64,000 nt of DNA from an uncultured Aquimarina sp. GTDB lineage: Bacteria; Bacteroidota; Bacteroidia; Flavobacteriales; Flavobacteriaceae. The notes beneath the pieces were generated by a model, which saw only the letters and a list, made by a program, of their open reading frames with translations, ran no database searches and was not told where the DNA came from. The stretch covers positions 62,001 through 126,000 of the forward strand of contig CANMKX010000003.1 of the NCBI GenBank assembly GCA_947498595.1. Direction: 5' to 3'. Position numbers and translations under genes: made by a program. Positions 61,682-64,000 of this stretch are shown here, piece by piece (position 1 is the first letter of the stretch; the number at the start of each line of letters is the position of its first letter).

Positions 61682-63607
61682 TTATTTCTTGATTAATAAA
61701 ATTTTTGATTTATCTGTTTTTTTAATTGTACTCTTAAATTCTTTATATTCTTTATACTTTTCTTTTCCGTATGATCCATCTTTTAATAAGACTTCTCTCT
61801 TAAATAGTATTTTATTATTATCTAATTCTTTAATGCTATACGAATAGGTCCCAAAATCTGTTACCAATACCTTGTCATCTGCTTTTCCTCCCAGCTTATA
61901 TCCTTCAGGAATTGTAAAGACATATTCATCGATATCTTTATATCCTCTTGATATTATTACATTTTGTTTTCTTTCTTTGTAACTTGGTAATGATACTTGT
62001 TCTCTATTAAAAGCATTAGGTATAAAAATTAATCTCTCTCCTATTTTTTTCACATAATCTTTTGCCGAAACTTTTAACTTCTCTACAAAAACTACGTTTT
62101 CTTTATCATTACTAAATTCAATAGTATTTATTTTAATTCCATTAATATAATCCCAGTATTCTTTATAATAATCATCCTGATCTTTTCTTGATTCACTTTC
62201 TAAATCATATCTATGATCGTATTGAATACCTTTAGATTCTAGAGTTAACTCAGCATTCATTGATCTATCTTCCGCTATTGAAATCATTGCTTTTGTTATC
62301 AATGTACTTTCTTCTGGTAAGTATTTCTTTGTTCTTTTAATTACTCCTCCTTCTGGCTGGATTACTAACACATCTCTATCATCTGTAAAATTACCTATAT
62401 AACCAAAAGGCGTTGTCTGACTTGTACATTCTAGCCAAAGATCCTCTTCACCATTAGGTACATTAAGGATAACATGATTTCCTTGCATCGAAGCAAAGTT
62501 TTTATCTATGTTTCTTTTTGTTCTGTCTCCAAAAACAACGGTATAATACGCTGGTATCTTTTGACTATCCAAAAGTGCTTTTGTATAATTAGTCAACGCT
62601 TTACAATCTCCATATCCCAGTTTATCAACTTCTGATGCTTCCATAGGAAGCCATCCTCCAATTCCTAATTGCACACTAATATATCGTGTCTTTTTTTGCA
62701 CATAATCATAAATGATTTTTGCCTTTTCCTTATTAGATCTAGCTGTTTTTATTAATTCAGAAACTTCTTGTACTGTTTCTTCTGGCAATTGATTACGATT
62801 AACGACAAGATGGTCATATTGCCATTTTCCGAAAGATTTCCAATCTTCGGCACTTCCTTCTACATCAACTAGCGTAAAGTCTTTTAGGGCTATTGTTACT
62901 TTAGGAGTTATATCTCTATAACTAGGACTCATATATTCTGGTGCTAGTGCCGCTATGTTCGAAATCGAATAAGAAAAAGTATCTTCTGTGTCGTTTTTAC
63001 TATATTTTACATCGAATTCGTTTAATAGCTGTTCTTTCTTTCTTATTTCTACCTTTTGTGGATTGTAAATTTTATACGTAGCATTTTCAACACTTAATCT
63101 ATATCCCATAATTGGGTTCCAGAAAGGTATAAAAGCTGTAGATCTTGAAGTCACTTCACTTTCATACACCATTGTATAAGGATAACTTATTGGCGTATAA
63201 TTAATATACTTAATTCTATTATCTGTTATTAGAGAGACATTATCAACAGCACTTCTATCTTCAAAATCTGATTTCTTATATTTTTTTATTTCATTTCCAA
63301 CAAGGTCATAAAATATTGCTTTTTGTTTTTTAATTTTTGTTGTAGGGTCATACCATTCTTGAGCTGTAACGTATCGATTACCGTATTTGTTTAATATAGT
63401 AATTACTTGTTTTGTTTTTATCGTTATAGCATCAACTCCTTCTATTTCTATATTTACTTCTTCGAAACGAATGACTGCATTAGCATTTTTCTTGAGTTCA
63501 GGTTTAATTAATAAACTTTGCAACAGTGTTTTTTCTAATTCCTGCGCAGTTAATACTGATGATAGACTAATCATCAATATGATAATAATTGCTAGTTTTT
63601 TGATCAT
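61682..63607 (-). CDS. DUF3857/transglutaminase-like protein with intact Cys-His
   Basis: A 641-residue exported protein: signal peptide (about 1-21), DUF3857 domain (about 55-240), transglutaminase core (about 290-400) with GYGDCKALTNY (Cys335) and NHVILNV (His378), then a C-terminal beta domain. The Asp/Glu-containing WLECTS follows the His as expected for the third residue. The natural substrate is unknown; periplasmic peptidase or cross-linking activity is possible. It starts 8 bp after the dtd gene and is followed by its catalytically dead homologue. Confidence 0.85.
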   Translation of the reverse strand: MIKKLAIIIILMISLSSVLTAQELEKTLLQSLLIKPELKKNANAVIRFEEVNIEIEGVDAITIKTKQVITILNKYGNRYVTAQEWYDPTTKIKKQKAIFYDLVGNEIKKYKKSDFEDRSAVDNVSLITDNRIKYINYTPISYPYTMVYESEVTSRSTAFIPFWNPIMGYRLSVENATYKIYNPQKVEIRKKEQLLNEFDVKYSKNDTEDTFSYSISNIAALAPEYMSPSYRDITPKVTIALKDFTLVDVEGSAEDWKSFGKWQYDHLVVNRNQLPEETVQEVSELIKTARSNKEKAKIIYDYVQKKTRYISVQLGIGGWLPMEASEVDKLGYGDCKALTNYTKALLDSQKIPAYYTVVFGDRTKRNIDKNFASMQGNHVILNVPNGEEDLWLECTSQTTPFGYIGNFTDDRDVLVIQPEGGVIKRTKKYLPEESTLITKAMISIAEDRSMNAELTLESKGIQYDHRYDLESESRKDQDDYYKEYWDYINGIKINTIEFSNDKENVVFVEKLKVSAKDYVKKIGERLIFIPNAFNREQVSLPSYKERKQNVIISRGYKDIDEYVFTIPEGYKLGGKADDKVLVTDFGTYSYSIKELDNNKILFKREVLLKDGSYGKEKYKEYKEFKSTIKKTDKSKILLIKK

Positions 63608-63615
63608 GATGAATT

Positions 63616-64000
63616 TTATTCTTTGTTTTTTGTATCGATAATAATAGTTACAGGTCCGTCATTTATTAAAGATACTTTCATATCTGCACCAAAGACTCCT
63701 GTTTTTATTTTCTTTCCTATATCATTTTCTATTTGTGTTATAAATTTTTCGTATAACGGAATTGCTATAGCTGGTTTTGCTGCTTTTATATAACTAGGTC
63801 TATTTCCTTTTTTTGTACTTGCTTGCAACGTAAATTGACTTATTAACAATATCTCTCCATTAACATCTTGAACGCTTTTGTTCATGACTTGATTATCATC
63901 TTCAAATATTCGAAGCTTACTGATTTTACCTGATAACCATTTGATATCTTCTTGGGTATCTTCTTCTACAATTCCCAATAGTATTAATAATCCATTATTT
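63616..64000 (-). CDS. dtd: D-aminoacyl-tRNA deacylase Dtd, 5' end cut by the window
   Basis: The frame is open to the right edge; reading back from the visible part gives NGLLILLGIVEEDTQEDI, the normal Dtd N-terminal region, so roughly 20-25 residues of the start lie outside. The enzyme removes D-amino acids wrongly attached to tRNA. SQFTLQAS and the C-terminal NDGPVTI motif, which form the Gly-cisPro substrate site, are intact. A TTG inside this frame is not the true start. It heads a chain of closely spaced genes down to aroA. Confidence 0.93.
   Translation of the reverse strand, partial: NNGLLILLGIVEEDTQEDIKWLSGKISKLRIFEDDNQVMNKSVQDVNGEILLISQFTLQASTKKGNRPSYIKAAKPAIAIPLYEKFITQIENDIGKKIKTGVFGADMKVSLINDGPVTIIIDTKNKE

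Noticed and set aside
63616-63978. Dtd as a complete 120-residue protein starting at a TTG
   Set aside because: The frame continues to the window edge with family-typical residues before that TTG, so the gene is truncated by the window and not short.

Overview
The window is AT-rich chromosomal DNA from a marine-type member of the Flavobacteriaceae (Bacteroidota). An Aquimarina-like genus is my guess, not something shown by the sequence. The lineage call rests on gliding-motility genes gldB and gldC, a metalloprotease ending in a type IX secretion (Por) sorting domain, an ftsI with a C-terminal PASTA domain, the Bacteroidota gene order mraZ-rsmH-ftsL-ftsI-murE-mraY-murD-ftsW-murG-murC-ftsQ-ftsA-ftsZ, and several promoters matching the Bacteroidota -7 box TAnnTTTG. 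I see no insertion sequence, prophage, integrase, CRISPR array or rRNA. There is one tRNA, tRNA-Arg(TCG).

Layout. 1-3.1 kb: an unrecognised membrane/coiled-coil protein paired with a VWA-like lipoprotein, then two small genes (a YegP-type protein and a small Cys/His secreted protein). 3.1-6.9 kb: a yellow/royal-jelly-like lipoprotein and the molybdate operon modE-modA-modB-modC with a candidate ModE operator. 7.1-9.2 kb: a small helical protein, then an SDR oxidoreductase and a LysR regulator transcribed divergently. 9.5-14.2 kb: a surface lipoprotein and a 1101-residue secreted reprolysin-like metalloprotease. 14.6-19.8 kb: an accessory-looking stretch with two proteins I cannot identify, a TPR histidine kinase/LytTR regulator pair, and a GH18 glycosidase without a signal peptide. 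20-23.6 kb: a secreted TIMP/NTR-like protein, an AraC regulator, an aldo/keto reductase, tRNA-Arg and a YqeY-like protein.

23.7-39.4 kb is the division and cell-wall cluster, all on the minus strand, very tightly packed, and apparently driven from one promoter in front of mraZ. That promoter carries three GTGGTA repeats spaced exactly 10 bp, the geometry known for MraZ operators. 39.6-49 kb: an alpha/beta hydrolase, engB, gldC-gldB, nadE, an atypical response regulator, dnaG (its zinc ligands all substituted) and a NarL-type TPR histidine kinase. 49-52 kb: a short repeat array and an ECF sigma / membrane protein / outer-membrane protein operon. 52-64 kb: a polyprenyl diphosphate synthase, rlmN, two tandem chalcone-isomerase-like/DUF2147 fusions, queA, aroA, a small membrane protein, a MazG-like protein, two DUF3857 transglutaminase-like proteins (one lacking the catalytic residues), and a dtd gene that runs off the right edge.

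Most of the window is core flavobacterial genome. The points most worth following are the MraZ operator variant, the zinc-less primase, the response regulator with Glu at its phosphorylation site, the 14.6-19.8 kb accessory stretch, the membrane/VWA gene pair at the left end, and the repeated mini-ORF units downstream of the NarL-type kinase. No database search was possible; family calls come from recognisable motifs.
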